A program made the translations under genes and the position numbers. From NCBI RefSeq assembly GCF_043678055.1, contig NZ_JBHEQA010000006.1:124001-188000 (forward strand): 64,000 bases of DNA, read 5' to 3'. The DNA is from Spongiimicrobium salis (GTDB taxonomy: Bacteria > Bacteroidota > Bacteroidia > Flavobacteriales > Flavobacteriaceae). Below are positions 1 through 8,536 of the stretch, piece after piece; the stretch's first letter is position 1, and every line of letters starts with the position of its first letter. The notes under the pieces were generated by a model. The model was not told where the DNA came from. It saw nothing but the letters and a program-made list of their open reading frames with translations, and made no database searches.

Positions 1-304
1 GGTTTCATCACAATGGCACAAGGAATTTTTCTTAATTCATTGTGTGAACGCACTTTAAATTAGTACATAGCTATTTTCAATACTTACATCGAAAAAAAGT
101 ATAGTGAACTTTGTTATTGTTTTGATTGAGAGGGTTTTGTGTAGAACAGGATGAAGGTCAGGAGGTTATAAAAAAGAGGATTTTTCTCGAAATAAAAACG
201 CAATGAAAATGTTATACTTTCTATATAAATTTTAACAGATAAAAGAAAGTGATTTGGACTTATGGAAGAGGCAAAGAGACGCAAATTGTTCTTTGGAGGG
301 GAAG
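1..304. other. Gene-free left edge
   Basis: I see no supportable gene here. One plus-strand frame is open from base 1 to a TAG at 61-63 and could be the last 20 codons of a gene outside the window, but 20 residues are too few to judge. The rest is AT-rich and lies downstream of the minus-strand gene ending at 305, so it may hold that gene's 3' end signals. No clear hairpin was found. Confidence 0.4.
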
Positions 305-1186
305 CTAGTTTGCTTTAAAACGTTTTAGATCGGTTTTTTGGAAGATCCATTCCGGAGTTTTTACTTGTGATCCTTCTTTGATACTGTACCAAGGGCTTAA
401 ATCAGGATTGTTTGGATTCTTGAGAATTTGTGTTTCCTGAGCCGGCATATAGCTTTGAGCCAGAAGGAATATTTTTTCTTGAGTGTCTTGGTGAATGGCC
501 ACGTCTACAACAATTACGGCATGTCCCGGGAATCCTCCTTGAATAAATACATCTCCAATATCCAGCTGTTCCGAAGGTATTGGAATCATTTCTTTGCTTA
601 AAGAAGCTGTTCCGGCATAACTAAAGATAATTTCCATGTAGTTCCAGAACTCTTTATAAGTGTGGGAAGGTGCTGTCTTCTGTATCCAGCGTACGGAATT
701 GCCATTGACTGCAATGCGCTTTCCTTTTGCCCATTCGGTGTAATTTACCCTGAAACCATTGGTAAAGTTAAAATGAATGGCCTCATAGTTCTTCTGTTGA
801 TATAGGTACTCTGCCCGTAAACGCATGACAGCATCGGCACATTGATGTAGGTCCCGAGTCCCAATAGGAAGATCTACTACGGCATCGTAAACCGCATAGT
901 TCTCCTTGATGTTACCATTGTAATAATGCACTTTTGCACCATAGGCTTTTAAAGGCAAACTCCTTAAGTATTGCGCAAAAGAAAGGGAGTCCACTCCCGT
1001 GCGATAAAACCCTTTAGGAGGCGAAAATCGTGTTAAAATGGTAGTTCCCGTAGTATCTATTTGTGGAATTGTGGCCCTTGTATGTTCAAGAGGCGCTTTC
1101 TTTTCTTTAGGAGAAGAGTTGCCCTGACCACATGCCTTGAGAAACATGGACACGAATACTAAGGTAAGTAGCAGGGCACTCTTCAT
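305..1186 (-). CDS. DUF4846-like lipoprotein
   Basis: A protein of 293 residues. The first 19 residues form a lipoprotein signal with a lipobox ending at Cys19 (FLKAC), followed by Gly-Gln-Gly, so it should be lipid-anchored in the envelope. The body resembles the DUF4846 family: an N-terminal YGAKVHYYNG-type stretch, then a DAVVDLPIGTRDLHQCADAVMRLRAEYLY-like segment, then a central region with FTNG and a GDVFIQGGFPGHAVIVVD segment near the C-terminus. The GxPGHAVIVVD piece recalls transglutaminase/NlpC-like folds, but I do not assign catalysis. It is the last gene of a three-gene minus-strand set, 11 bp after the SIMPL-domain gene. The function of the family is unknown to me. Confidence 0.7.
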   Translation of the reverse strand: MKSALLLTLVFVSMFLKACGQGNSSPKEKKAPLEHTRATIPQIDTTGTTILTRFSPPKGFYRTGVDSLSFAQYLRSLPLKAYGAKVHYYNGNIKENYAVYDAVVDLPIGTRDLHQCADAVMRLRAEYLYQQKNYEAIHFNFTNGFRVNYTEWAKGKRIAVNGNSVRWIQKTAPSHTYKEFWNYMEIIFSYAGTASLSKEMIPIPSEQLDIGDVFIQGGFPGHAVIVVDVAIHQDTQEKIFLLAQSYMPAQETQILKNPNNPDLSPWYSIKEGSQVKTPEWIFQKTDLKRFKAN

Positions 1187-1197
1187 AACGAATAGTT

Positions 1198-1803
1198 TTA
1201 TAAAAGTTCAAAGGAAACAGAAATATAGTATTCCCTTTGATTGATTAAACTTCCGTAATATAGGGATTCTGTGATTTTTGCAGAATTATTATCGTTGATG
1301 CTCATGATCTTTCCTACTTTTCTGCCTATTTTTTGAGCAATTTTTTCAGCTTTCCCTCGGGCATTCTCTATGGCCAATTGGGCATAAGCTGCCATTTGAT
1401 CTTGATTCAATTCGGTTTGTAAGGTGGTGTCGGATTTGGTAACATCTAGGGCCTTGACCGACAAAAACGTTTTCATGCTTTCCAAAGAAGTGGTTTTGTA
1501 TTTTAAGATAGAACCTTCTTTGTCATATCCAAGGAGAGCATAACTCAAAGCATCATCTGTAATGGTGCTGGTATCAATACCCGCCTTTTCAAGTTTTGCC
1601 AAGTAGGTGGCCTTTAGTTCGGCCAGATTGGTCAACTGTGCCTCGTAATATACATTGTTGAGACTTATGATCATACTTGCGGTATATACCGGGCTAATGG
1701 AATAGGTATGGGATCCGTTTACAGCGATACTACTAGTTTGTATTTGCGCAAAGCTTACTGTAGAAGTCAAGAACCAAACTAAGAATACGATAATTTTTTT
1801 CAT
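1198..1803 (-). CDS. SIMPL domain-containing secreted protein
   Basis: A protein of 201 residues with a Sec signal peptide (about residues 1-19, ending FAQ). The mature part fits the SIMPL (DUF541) family. It opens with a short beta-strand region around INVxG-like residues, and near residues 143-167 it has the family hallmark, an Ala-rich helix of the type AxxNARxKAExIAxxxGxKxGKI followed by SI. The length is typical or slightly short for the family. Family members are periplasmic and have been linked to oxidative-stress tolerance in E. coli (YggE), but the biochemical role is not established. It lies between the DUF4846-like lipoprotein and a small membrane protein, likely in one transcript. 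Confidence 0.75.
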   Translation of the reverse strand: MKKIIVFLVWFLTSTVSFAQIQTSSIAVNGSHTYSISPVYTASMIISLNNVYYEAQLTNLAELKATYLAKLEKAGIDTSTITDDALSYALLGYDKEGSILKYKTTSLESMKTFLSVKALDVTKSDTTLQTELNQDQMAAYAQLAIENARGKAEKIAQKIGRKVGKIMSINDNNSAKITESLYYGSLINQREYYISVSFELL

Positions 1804-1829
1804 AATACAGATTTAATATTGAAATAAGA

Positions 1830-2255
1830 TTAGGCTACAATGAATACGAAGGAAGCGATGATCATCCAGATTCCAACAAATACCCCTACAATACCTAGCT
1901 TACCTTGCTTAGGGGCTATTTTTGCCCGTAGCTCGTCCGCTTTTGCTTTAGCAGCTTCATTCTTTGAAAGAAACAGTTTGTTGATCAATCCGTACCCTAG
2001 CATAAACCCTAAGGTTGCCGATACTATGTTTCCGGCTAAAAAGGTGATCCACCATATGGGCATACTCGTTAACCATCCTAAATTTAGAATAGCAGAAATA
2101 ATGCCCCATATTCCCCAGAAACAAAAAATAATACCGATCCAGCCTTGATACGGCTCAATTTTGGCCAATAACTCCTCGGCATTTGGTTTTTTGGACAATA
2201 GTAAGGATGGTACGGCAATAATACTTAATAAGACTAATGTAATTCCCCAGATCAT
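1830..2255 (-). CDS. Small four-helix membrane protein with internal repeat
   Basis: A protein of 141 residues with four predicted membrane segments (about residues 1-20, 37-57, 65-92 and 119-140). I do not recognise the family. Residues 25-55 and 104-135 look like an internal duplication: AEELLAKIEPYQGWIGI... and ADELRAKIAPKQGKLGI..., each an amphipathic helix ending in a Pro-(Tyr/Lys)-Gln-Gly turn and followed by a GIW-containing membrane helix. This suggests a two-fold pseudo-symmetric protein. It is the first gene of the minus-strand trio with the SIMPL and DUF4846-like genes, with 26 bp to the next. Confidence 0.65.
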   Translation of the reverse strand: MIWGITLVLLSIIAVPSLLLSKKPNAEELLAKIEPYQGWIGIIFCFWGIWGIISAILNLGWLTSMPIWWITFLAGNIVSATLGFMLGYGLINKLFLSKNEAAKAKADELRAKIAPKQGKLGIVGVFVGIWMIIASFVFIVA

Positions 2256-2426
2256 GATGTTGTTTTTAGTTAATAATCGGTTTAAAATGTATAGGACAAA
2301 GTTGCCTATAATGCGAAGGTCAGGAAACCCCTATGACAGTGAATTCTTGCCCCCTGAAAATGGGGGGTGTATATATTTTGAATTATATTTACGATATTTT
2401 TTAGTAAGACCTTAAAGCAATATTTT

Positions 2427-4406
2427 TTGATTTCAAAATCCACCATAGATCAAGTATATGAGACTGCCCGCTTAGAAGAGGTTATCGGCGATTTTGTGCA
2501 ATTGAAGAAGTCAGGCTCAAATTTTAAGGGGCTAAGTCCGTTTAGCGACGAACGTACCCCCAGCTTTATGGTTTCTCCCGTAAAACAAATATGGAAAGAT
2601 TTCAGTAGTGGAAAAGGAGGCAATGTGGTTGCCTTTTTAATGGAACACGAGCACTTTACTTATCCGGAAGCCATTAAGTATTTGGCAAAAAAATACAATA
2701 TTGAGGTAGAGGAAACGGAGCGAACCGATGAACAAAAGGAACAAGCCAATGAAAGGGAAAGCATGTACCTGGTGTCCGAATTTGCCCAAAAGTACCTTGC
2801 TACTACCTTGTGGGAGCATGAATTGGGAAAGGCCATTGGTTTAAGTTATTTTAAGGAAAGAGGCTTTACCGAAGAGACCATACGAAAATTTGGTTTAGGG
2901 TATAGTCTGGACCATTGGGATGCCTTTACCAAAGTAGCCTTGGATAAAGGATACCAATTAGCTTATTTGGAAAAAACAGGACTTACTATTGTAAAGGAAA
3001 ATGCGAACGACCCTGGAACAAAACGAATGTTCGATCGTTTTAAGGGGCGTGTGATGTTTCCCATTCATTCCATGAGCGGCAGAGTTTTGGGTTTTGGAGG
3101 AAGAATTTTGACCAATGATAAAAAAGCAGCCAAATATTTAAATTCCCCGGAGAGCGATATTTATCATAAAAGTAAGGTGCTCTATGGGATTTATTTTGCC
3201 AAACAAGCCATTGCAAAAGAGGATAACTGTTATTTGGTAGAAGGATATACGGATGTAATCCAGTTTTATCAAAGAGGGATTCAAAATGTCGTGGCATCCA
3301 GTGGAACGGCCTTAACGCCAGAACAGATTCGTTTGATCAATAGGCTGACCAAGAACATCACCGTACTTTTTGATGGTGATGCTGCAGGTTTAAGAGCATC
3401 CCTTAGGGGAATTGATTTAATTTTGGAACAAGGAATGAATGTGCGCGTATGTACATTTCCAGAAGGAGAGGATCCCGATAGTTTTTCAAAAAACAACTCC
3501 TATGAGGAGGTGGTAACCTATCTGCAGGAGAATGCTAAAGATTTTATTCAGTTCAAGGCATCGATTTTGGTGGAGGAAGCGGCCAATGACCCGATAAAAA
3601 GAGCAGATACGGTTCGGGATATTGTACATAGTATTTCTAAAATCCCGGATCAAATTCGGAAAGAGATTTACATTCAGGAATGTGCACAGATCATGAAGGT
3701 ATCCGAGGCGGTACTTTTTAATACCTTGGCGCAGATTGGAAAAAAGGAAGTAACAGATACCTCCAAAAAAATAAGGCAAGAGCAAAAGGCATTTGAAGTC
3801 GTTAAGAATGAGATGCCCCGGGAAAAAGTAGATGTGCAGTACGAATTGGAGCGCAAGATTATTGAGATGCTGTTGTTGTATGGTAATGAATCCCAAGAGT
3901 TTGAGGACCTGGTATTGAAGGAAAACGAAGATGGGGATTTGGAATTGGAACCCGAATCACTTCAGGCTAAAGTATATGAGAAAATCTATTTGGATCTGCA
4001 GGATGATGAAATAGAATTGACGAATGAACGCTTTAGAACAATTTACTATCAATTGATCGAGGAATTGAATAAAAATGAGAATTTTGCCATCAATACTTTT
4101 ATTGCAAATTTAGATGCCGAAACGGTAACCGAAGTTTCTTCCATATTAATGGAAGAAGAGAAGTATGTGCTACATAGTTGGGACAGAAAAGATATCTATC
4201 CCAAAGACAAAAAGTTAGGCGTGGCACAATTGGTAAGTGAAACTATTTTAACCTTACGCTGTTTCTTGATCAAGAAACGGATGGAAGTTTTGCAGAAAAA
4301 CACAGAGAAAGGGGAAGGAGATAATAGGGAGACTTTGGAGGAAATTATAAATTATTTGAATTTGAACAAGTTATTGAACAAAAAGTTAAACAGAGTACTG
4401 TCTTAA
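2427..4406 (+). CDS. dnaG: DNA primase DnaG with degenerate zinc-finger
   Basis: A 659-residue primase that makes RNA primers at the replication fork. The N-terminal region (about 1-100) aligns with the zinc-binding domain (xNFxGLSPFxDERTPSF then IWKDFSSGKGGN). The four usual ligands Cys, His, Cys, Cys are replaced by Ser37, Ser40, Asp58 and Ser61, so zinc should not bind in the standard way. The catalytic TOPRIM core is intact, with EGYTDVI near residue 272 and LFDGDAAGLRA near 315-320. A C-terminal helicase-interacting region of normal length follows. The start is a TTG at 2427; the protein begins MISKSTIDQV, which matches family starts. A shared bidirectional terminator separates it from the convergent response regulator. 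Confidence 0.95.
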   Translation: MISKSTIDQVYETARLEEVIGDFVQLKKSGSNFKGLSPFSDERTPSFMVSPVKQIWKDFSSGKGGNVVAFLMEHEHFTYPEAIKYLAKKYNIEVEETERTDEQKEQANERESMYLVSEFAQKYLATTLWEHELGKAIGLSYFKERGFTEETIRKFGLGYSLDHWDAFTKVALDKGYQLAYLEKTGLTIVKENANDPGTKRMFDRFKGRVMFPIHSMSGRVLGFGGRILTNDKKAAKYLNSPESDIYHKSKVLYGIYFAKQAIAKEDNCYLVEGYTDVIQFYQRGIQNVVASSGTALTPEQIRLINRLTKNITVLFDGDAAGLRASLRGIDLILEQGMNVRVCTFPEGEDPDSFSKNNSYEEVVTYLQENAKDFIQFKASILVEEAANDPIKRADTVRDIVHSISKIPDQIRKEIYIQECAQIMKVSEAVLFNTLAQIGKKEVTDTSKKIRQEQKAFEVVKNEMPREKVDVQYELERKIIEMLLLYGNESQEFEDLVLKENEDGDLELEPESLQAKVYEKIYLDLQDDEIELTNERFRTIYYQLIEELNKNENFAINTFIANLDAETVTEVSSILMEEEKYVLHSWDRKDIYPKDKKLGVAQLVSETILTLRCFLIKKRMEVLQKNTEKGEGDNRETLEEIINYLNLNKLLNKKLNRVLS

Positions 4407-4434
4407 TTTTTGGAAAATCATATCGTTTAGAATT

Positions 4435-4462
4435 AAAAAGACCCGCTTAAGCGGGTCTTTTT
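4435..4462. terminator. Bidirectional terminator, dnaG / response regulator
   Basis: A perfect 12-bp inverted repeat (AAAAAGACCCGC, loop TTAA, GCGGGTCTTTTT) lies between two convergent genes. Both arms end in A/T runs, so it gives a G+C stem followed by a U-tract in either direction. Confidence 0.9.
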
Positions 4463-4487
4463 AATACAATATATACTAAAATATCTT

Positions 4488-5117
4488 CTAGTAAAGTTCC
4501 AATGCTTTTGCTTGTTGTAGCAAATCAACCAAGTTGTCAACGTTAAGCTTACGCATCAATCTTGCTTTATAGGTACTTACTGTTTTTTCGTTCAAATTCA
4601 ATCCAATGGCAACATCTTTATTACGTTTTCCACTGGCCAACAACTTTAATACCTCGACTTCTCGAGTAGAAAGTTTTCTGAAAAATCTTCTTGGTTTTTG
4701 AGTCCCTTCATCAAAGGCTAGGCGCTGTGCCAATTCATTGGTGATGAACATATTTCCTTGGCTCACTTTTCGTACCGCAGTAATGATGTAATCCAAGTCC
4801 GCAGTTTTAGATAAGTAACCAAACGCCCCTGCTCTTATGGTACTCAATGCATATACATCTTCAGATTGACCACTGTAAATCAATACTTTAATGTCAGGGA
4901 ATTCTTGCTTTATTTTTCGCAGTGTAGCAATGCCATTAATTTCTGGAATATCCATTTCTAACATAACAACATCGGGATTGTTGTTTTTCAATGCTTCAAA
5001 AAGTTCTGATGTAGTAGCAACATCAACGATAACTTCAAAGTCAGAAGAAGAGCTTAAAACTTGCTTTATTCCCATTCTAACTATAGGGTGGTTGTCCGCT
5101 ATTAATACTTTAATCAT
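4488..5117 (-). CDS. NarL/LuxR-type response regulator
   Basis: A 209-residue response regulator. The receiver domain (about 1-120) begins IKVLIADNHPIVRMGI and carries the acidic residues, a phospho-acceptor Asp in the VVMLEMDIPE segment and a conserved Lys in LSKTA. The C-terminal LuxR-type HTH (about 145-205) contains LSTREVEVLKLLASGKRNKDVA and LNEKTVSTYKARLMRKL. An in-frame ATG 60 bp upstream would add 20 residues that do not fit a receiver domain, so I start at 5117, where the usual fold begins. No kinase gene is adjacent, so it is an orphan here. Its target is unknown. Confidence 0.88.
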   Translation of the reverse strand: MIKVLIADNHPIVRMGIKQVLSSSSDFEVIVDVATTSELFEALKNNNPDVVMLEMDIPEINGIATLRKIKQEFPDIKVLIYSGQSEDVYALSTIRAGAFGYLSKTADLDYIITAVRKVSQGNMFITNELAQRLAFDEGTQKPRRFFRKLSTREVEVLKLLASGKRNKDVAIGLNLNEKTVSTYKARLMRKLNVDNLVDLLQQAKALELY

Positions 5118-5286
5118 GTTAATTATTTTTTCTGGATTTCGTTTAGCTTGGTTGCGTCTAAAAATACTGACATGCAATGTAAGGCTAAATAATCTAATTT
5201 CTTAAACAAAAATGAATTATTTTTCCGAATAATGCATCTTTTTTATCAAAAAAATCGTTTTAATCACTTGATTCTTAGTCAAGATG

Positions 5287-6075
5287 TCATTTTAGTGCAT
5301 CGGGAATCTTGCAAATTGGTATGGGAATCATCTTATGTTTATTGGCGGTATTAAACCTTTTATAGATTCGGAATACCTCTTCTTCCCGCCCAGAGAAGTC
5401 CGCTATTGTTTTTCCTTCTGCATCCATTTGCATGGCCCATTCCAATTCTGGGTAAGAGGCCCCAATTTGATCTTCATCCGTACGATCATCGCCCCATAGA
5501 CCGTCTGTGGGCGCTGCACTTAGAATCTCTTCATTGATCCCTAGAACGCGGGCAATTTCGTAAACTTCGGTTTTTAAGAGATCGGCTATTGGGCTGATAT
5601 CTACGCCGCCATCACCATATTTGGTATAGAACCCAACACCAAAATCTTCTACTTTATTCCCGGTTCCTGCAACAAGGTAACCTTTTAAAGCCGCAAAATA
5701 ATACAAAGTGGTCATGCGCAATCTTGCCCTGGTATTGGCTAAGGACATAAATCGATCTTCTTCGTTCGCAACTGCGGGGACCGCCTCAATAAAATCATCG
5801 AAGATCGGGGTGAGGTTCACCAACTGTCGTTTAACGTCACCAAAATTTTCCTGTAACCAGTCGATATGTCGTACAGCTCTTGTCACTTGATTCTCTGCTT
5901 GATGTATGGGCATTTCCAGGCACAGCAATTCCAGACCGGTCTTAGCACATAACGTAGAGGTAACGGCAGAATCGATACCTCCGGAGATTCCAATGGTAAA
6001 CCCCTTGATATTGGCATTGATGGCATAGTCTTTTAACCATTGGACAATATGGTCGATTACTTTTTCGGTTTGCAT
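5287..6075 (-). CDS. nadE: NH3-dependent NAD+ synthetase
   Basis: A 262-residue enzyme that amidates nicotinic acid adenine dinucleotide to NAD+ with ATP in the cytosol. The PP-loop SGGIDSA lies at residues 31-37. Further motifs are an AGTGNKVEDFGVGFYTKYGDGGVDISPIADLLKTEV-like block and a DGLWGDDRTDEDQIG block, both characteristic of NadE. There is no N-terminal nitrilase (glutaminase) domain, so it should use ammonia rather than glutamine. The length is typical for the short form. It is transcribed divergently from gldB, with 68 bp between the two starts. Confidence 0.93.
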   Translation of the reverse strand: MQTEKVIDHIVQWLKDYAINANIKGFTIGISGGIDSAVTSTLCAKTGLELLCLEMPIHQAENQVTRAVRHIDWLQENFGDVKRQLVNLTPIFDDFIEAVPAVANEEDRFMSLANTRARLRMTTLYYFAALKGYLVAGTGNKVEDFGVGFYTKYGDGGVDISPIADLLKTEVYEIARVLGINEEILSAAPTDGLWGDDRTDEDQIGASYPELEWAMQMDAEGKTIADFSGREEEVFRIYKRFNTANKHKMIPIPICKIPDALK

Positions 6076-6103
6076 AACAATATCGTATTACATTTAAAAC
6101 AGT

Positions 6104-6111
6104 TAACTTTG
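6104..6111 (+). promoter_or_regulatory. -7 box of gldB promoter
   Basis: TAACTTTG matches the Bacteroidota -7 consensus TAnnTTTG exactly and lies 32 bp before the gldB start. The nearest TTTG upstream (6069-6072) is 31 bp away, longer than the usual 17-23, so the -33 part is not convincing. Confidence 0.5.
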
Positions 6112-6143
6112 CGGTCGTAAAAATAAAGCCTAAGCCCTAATAA

Positions 6144-7130
6144 ATGAAACTTATCATAAATTTTTATGGAAATAGGAAAAGATGGAGTTTGCTTTTGCTG
6201 ATTCCATTGCTGTTGTTCTTGAATTGCAATGAAGAAGATAAGATTGCCGAGGCGATTGACAAGATTGATGTTCGCCTAGAAATAGCGCGTTTTGATCAGG
6301 AATTTGCAAATGCCCTAGCTTCGGATATTCCGGCATTGCGAAAAACATACCCCTATTTGTTTCCCGCACCGGATAGTGTATGGATTGCTAAACTGAAAGA
6401 TTCCCTGCAGTTGGAATTGAACGCGGAAGTAAGGGGGGCTTTCGGTGATTTTAGTGGAAACAAAGCGGAGCTTGTATCCTTTTTTAAGCATGTTAAATAT
6501 TATTTCCCAAAGTATAGCATCCCCAAAGTGGTCACTATGACCAATGATGTGGATTATAATAATAGGGTAATATTGGCCGATAGCCTTTTGCTTGTAGGTC
6601 TTGATAATTACTTAGGGAAAGAGCATAAGTTTTATGTTGATATTTATGACTACATCGCTTCGCGTTTGGATTCGCAATTTTTGATCAGCGATATAGCCAG
6701 CACTTTTTCCAGAACAGTGGTGCCTCGGCCAGAGAATCGTACATTTTTGGCGCAACTGATTTATTATGGAAAAGAACTCTACATAAAAGATAAGTTGATT
6801 CCCTTTAACTCCGACGCTCAAAAAATAGGCTATACTCCTGAAGAATTGGAATGGGCCAAAGTTAATGAGGAGGCTATGTGGCGTTACTTTATAGAACAAC
6901 AACTATTATATAGTACGGACAGCAGTTTAGGACGGCGTTTTTTAGATCCTGCTCCTTTTTCCAAATTTAGATTGGAATTGGATAGCGAATCTCCTGGACA
7001 AGTAGGCCGCTTTCTGGGATGGCAAATTGTTAGATCCTTTATGGAAAACAATGCCGTGGATCTACAACAAATGTTGTCTTTGCCTGCGGAAGAAATTTTT
7101 AAAAAATCGAATTACAAACCCAAGAAATAA
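6144..7130 (+). CDS. gldB: Gliding motility lipoprotein GldB
   Basis: A 328-residue lipoprotein. A basic N-terminus (NRKRW) is followed by a hydrophobic run and a lipobox with Cys28 (LFLNC), then Asn-Glu-Glu-Asp. The body has features I associate with GldB: IDVRLEIARFDQEFA near residue 42, a YPYLFP segment, and a C-terminal region with GYTPEELEWAKVNE and PGQVGRFLGWQIVRSFM. GldB is an envelope lipoprotein needed for gliding and for the type IX secretion apparatus in Flavobacterium johnsoniae. The gene overlaps gldC by one base (TAATG), the conserved gldBC arrangement, which supports the call. Confidence 0.9.
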   Translation: MKLIINFYGNRKRWSLLLLIPLLLFLNCNEEDKIAEAIDKIDVRLEIARFDQEFANALASDIPALRKTYPYLFPAPDSVWIAKLKDSLQLELNAEVRGAFGDFSGNKAELVSFFKHVKYYFPKYSIPKVVTMTNDVDYNNRVILADSLLLVGLDNYLGKEHKFYVDIYDYIASRLDSQFLISDIASTFSRTVVPRPENRTFLAQLIYYGKELYIKDKLIPFNSDAQKIGYTPEELEWAKVNEEAMWRYFIEQQLLYSTDSSLGRRFLDPAPFSKFRLELDSESPGQVGRFLGWQIVRSFMENNAVDLQQMLSLPAEEIFKKSNYKPKK

Positions 7131-7465
7131 TGGCGAAACTACACACTTCCGAAATAAAATTGAAAGTAGGATTGGATGAGAATAGGGTTCCTGAAGAATT
7201 GACATGGTCTGCTCAAGATGGCGGCGTAAATAATGAAGAGGCCAAAGCCATGTTGCTGTCTGTATGGGATAGTAAAAACAAAGAATCCTTGAAAATAGAT
7301 CTTTGGACCAAGGATATGCCGGTAGATGAAATGAAGATATTCTTTCACCAAACTTTGGTTTCTTTATCGGATACTTTTATGAAGGCCACACAAGATGAAA
7401 AAATGACGGCGACTATGAAGGATTTTTGTGACTACTTTGCAGAAAAATTGGAATTGAAGAAGTAG
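7130..7465 (+). CDS. gldC: Gliding motility protein GldC
   Basis: A 111-residue soluble protein without a signal peptide. It starts on the ATG that overlaps the gldB stop by one base, so translation is probably coupled. The sequence TSEIKLKVGLDENRVPEELTW near the start and a C-terminal FCDYFAEKLELKK are typical of GldC. In F. johnsoniae gldC supports gliding but its mechanism is not known. Its position directly after gldB is the expected context. Confidence 0.9.
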   Translation: MAKLHTSEIKLKVGLDENRVPEELTWSAQDGGVNNEEAKAMLLSVWDSKNKESLKIDLWTKDMPVDEMKIFFHQTLVSLSDTFMKATQDEKMTATMKDFCDYFAEKLELKK

Positions 7466-7512
7466 AGGTAATTCCCCTTTGTTTTTCCGTAGCCCCAATC
7501 TTGAATTCGTCC

Positions 7513-7887
7513 ATGGCAGCAAAAGCACTCCAGAAACTCATTTTTGTATACAATGCCGATTCCGGTCTTCGGAATTTGATCATAGATGCTGCGCATAAAG
7601 TGTTAAGCCCTAAAACCTATCCATGTCATCTTTGCGATATTACCTATGGCACCTTTACGGAAAAGAAGGCGTGGAAAAAGTTTAGAAAGAATACCCTAAT
7701 GGAAATGGAATTCTTGCATAGGGATGAGTTTCAAGAGCGATATGCCTCTAAATTTGGCCATAAATTTAGTTTTCCTATCATATTGTGGGCAGAAAGGGGG
7801 CAGCTGGAAGTTTTTATGACGCCCAAAACTTTGAATGGCATTGCCAGTACAACTGCGTTAATCCAGGAAATCAAGCGCAGACTGTAG
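7513..7887 (+). CDS. Conserved small protein with CxxC motif
   Basis: A 124-residue cytosolic protein of no recognised family. It opens KALQKLIFVYNADSG and contains a Cys-His-Leu-Cys motif (YPCHLCDITYG) near residue 40, which could bind metal or act as a redox pair. I chose the ATG at 7513 because the TTG at 7501 only adds Asn-Ser-Ser before a second Met. The gene lies 47 bp downstream of gldC and ends 21 bp from the convergent engB, so it may be the last gene of the gldBC transcript. The KLIFVYNADSG start and CxxC recall thioredoxin-fold proteins, but I do not assign that. Confidence 0.7.
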   Translation: MAAKALQKLIFVYNADSGLRNLIIDAAHKVLSPKTYPCHLCDITYGTFTEKKAWKKFRKNTLMEMEFLHRDEFQERYASKFGHKFSFPIILWAERGQLEVFMTPKTLNGIASTTALIQEIKRRL

Positions 7888-7908
7888 TTTTGGGCAAGAG
7901 GTAAAATA

Positions 7909-8526
7909 TTAGAAACGGGCTTCCTTGAAAAATGAAGTATTGACTTCATCAATATAATCCAGTAATTCTTCGCGCCCTGTATAATTGGAAGATGAGGTTA
8001 CAAAATAAGGAGGGGCCTCTTCCCAAATACCTTCCACTAATTTTTGTGTATAGTTCTCTACATGCACGGAGATGGCTTTTGGCTTTAATTTATCGGCCTT
8101 GGTGAAAATAATACAAAAAGGAATCTGTTGGATTCCCAGCCATTCCATAAACTCCAGATCTACTTTTTGCGGTTCATGTCTGATATCGACCAGAACAAAG
8201 GAACACACCAATTGCTGGCGCTGCTCAAAATAATCGGTAATGTACTTTTGAAAAGTTTTCTTTTCTTTTTTGGAAACGCGCGCATATCCATAACCGGGTA
8301 AATCTACCAAAAACCAATTATCATTGATTTTAAAATGATTGATCAATTGTGTTTTTCCAGGTCGCCCCGAGGTTTTGGCAAGATTCTTTCGTTCGGTCAA
8401 CATATTGATCAAGGAAGATTTACCTACGTTGGAACGCCCTATGAAGGCGTATTCCGGGAGGAGGTCTTTTGGGCAATGTCCTACTTTGGAATTGCTCATT
8501 ACAAAGTTGGCCGACTTAATTTTCAT
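7909..8526 (-). CDS. engB: Ribosome biogenesis GTPase EngB/YihA
   Basis: A 205-residue TRAFAC GTPase, the usual length for EngB (YsxC/YihA), which helps assemble the large ribosomal subunit. Visible motifs are G1 GRSNVGKSS (about residue 30), the G2 Thr in KTSGRPGKTQ, G3 DLPGYG (about 75), G4 TKAD (about 142) and G5 TSS near residue 175. The start MKIKSANFV fits family members. It follows the alpha/beta hydrolase gene by 10 bp on the same strand and is probably cotranscribed from the promoter at 9328-9360. Confidence 0.93.
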   Translation of the reverse strand: MKIKSANFVMSNSKVGHCPKDLLPEYAFIGRSNVGKSSLINMLTERKNLAKTSGRPGKTQLINHFKINDNWFLVDLPGYGYARVSKKEKKTFQKYITDYFEQRQQLVCSFVLVDIRHEPQKVDLEFMEWLGIQQIPFCIIFTKADKLKPKAISVHVENYTQKLVEGIWEEAPPYFVTSSSNYTGREELLDYIDEVNTSFFKEARF

Positions 8527-8536
8527 TAAAAGTGAT

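Noticed and set aside
1..63. Possible C-terminus of a plus-strand gene
   Set aside because: Only 20 codons are visible before a stop, with no recognisable motif.
5118..5177. 20-residue N-terminal extension of the NarL-type regulator at 4488
   Set aside because: The extra residues are basic and do not match receiver domains, which begin at the inner ATG (5117).
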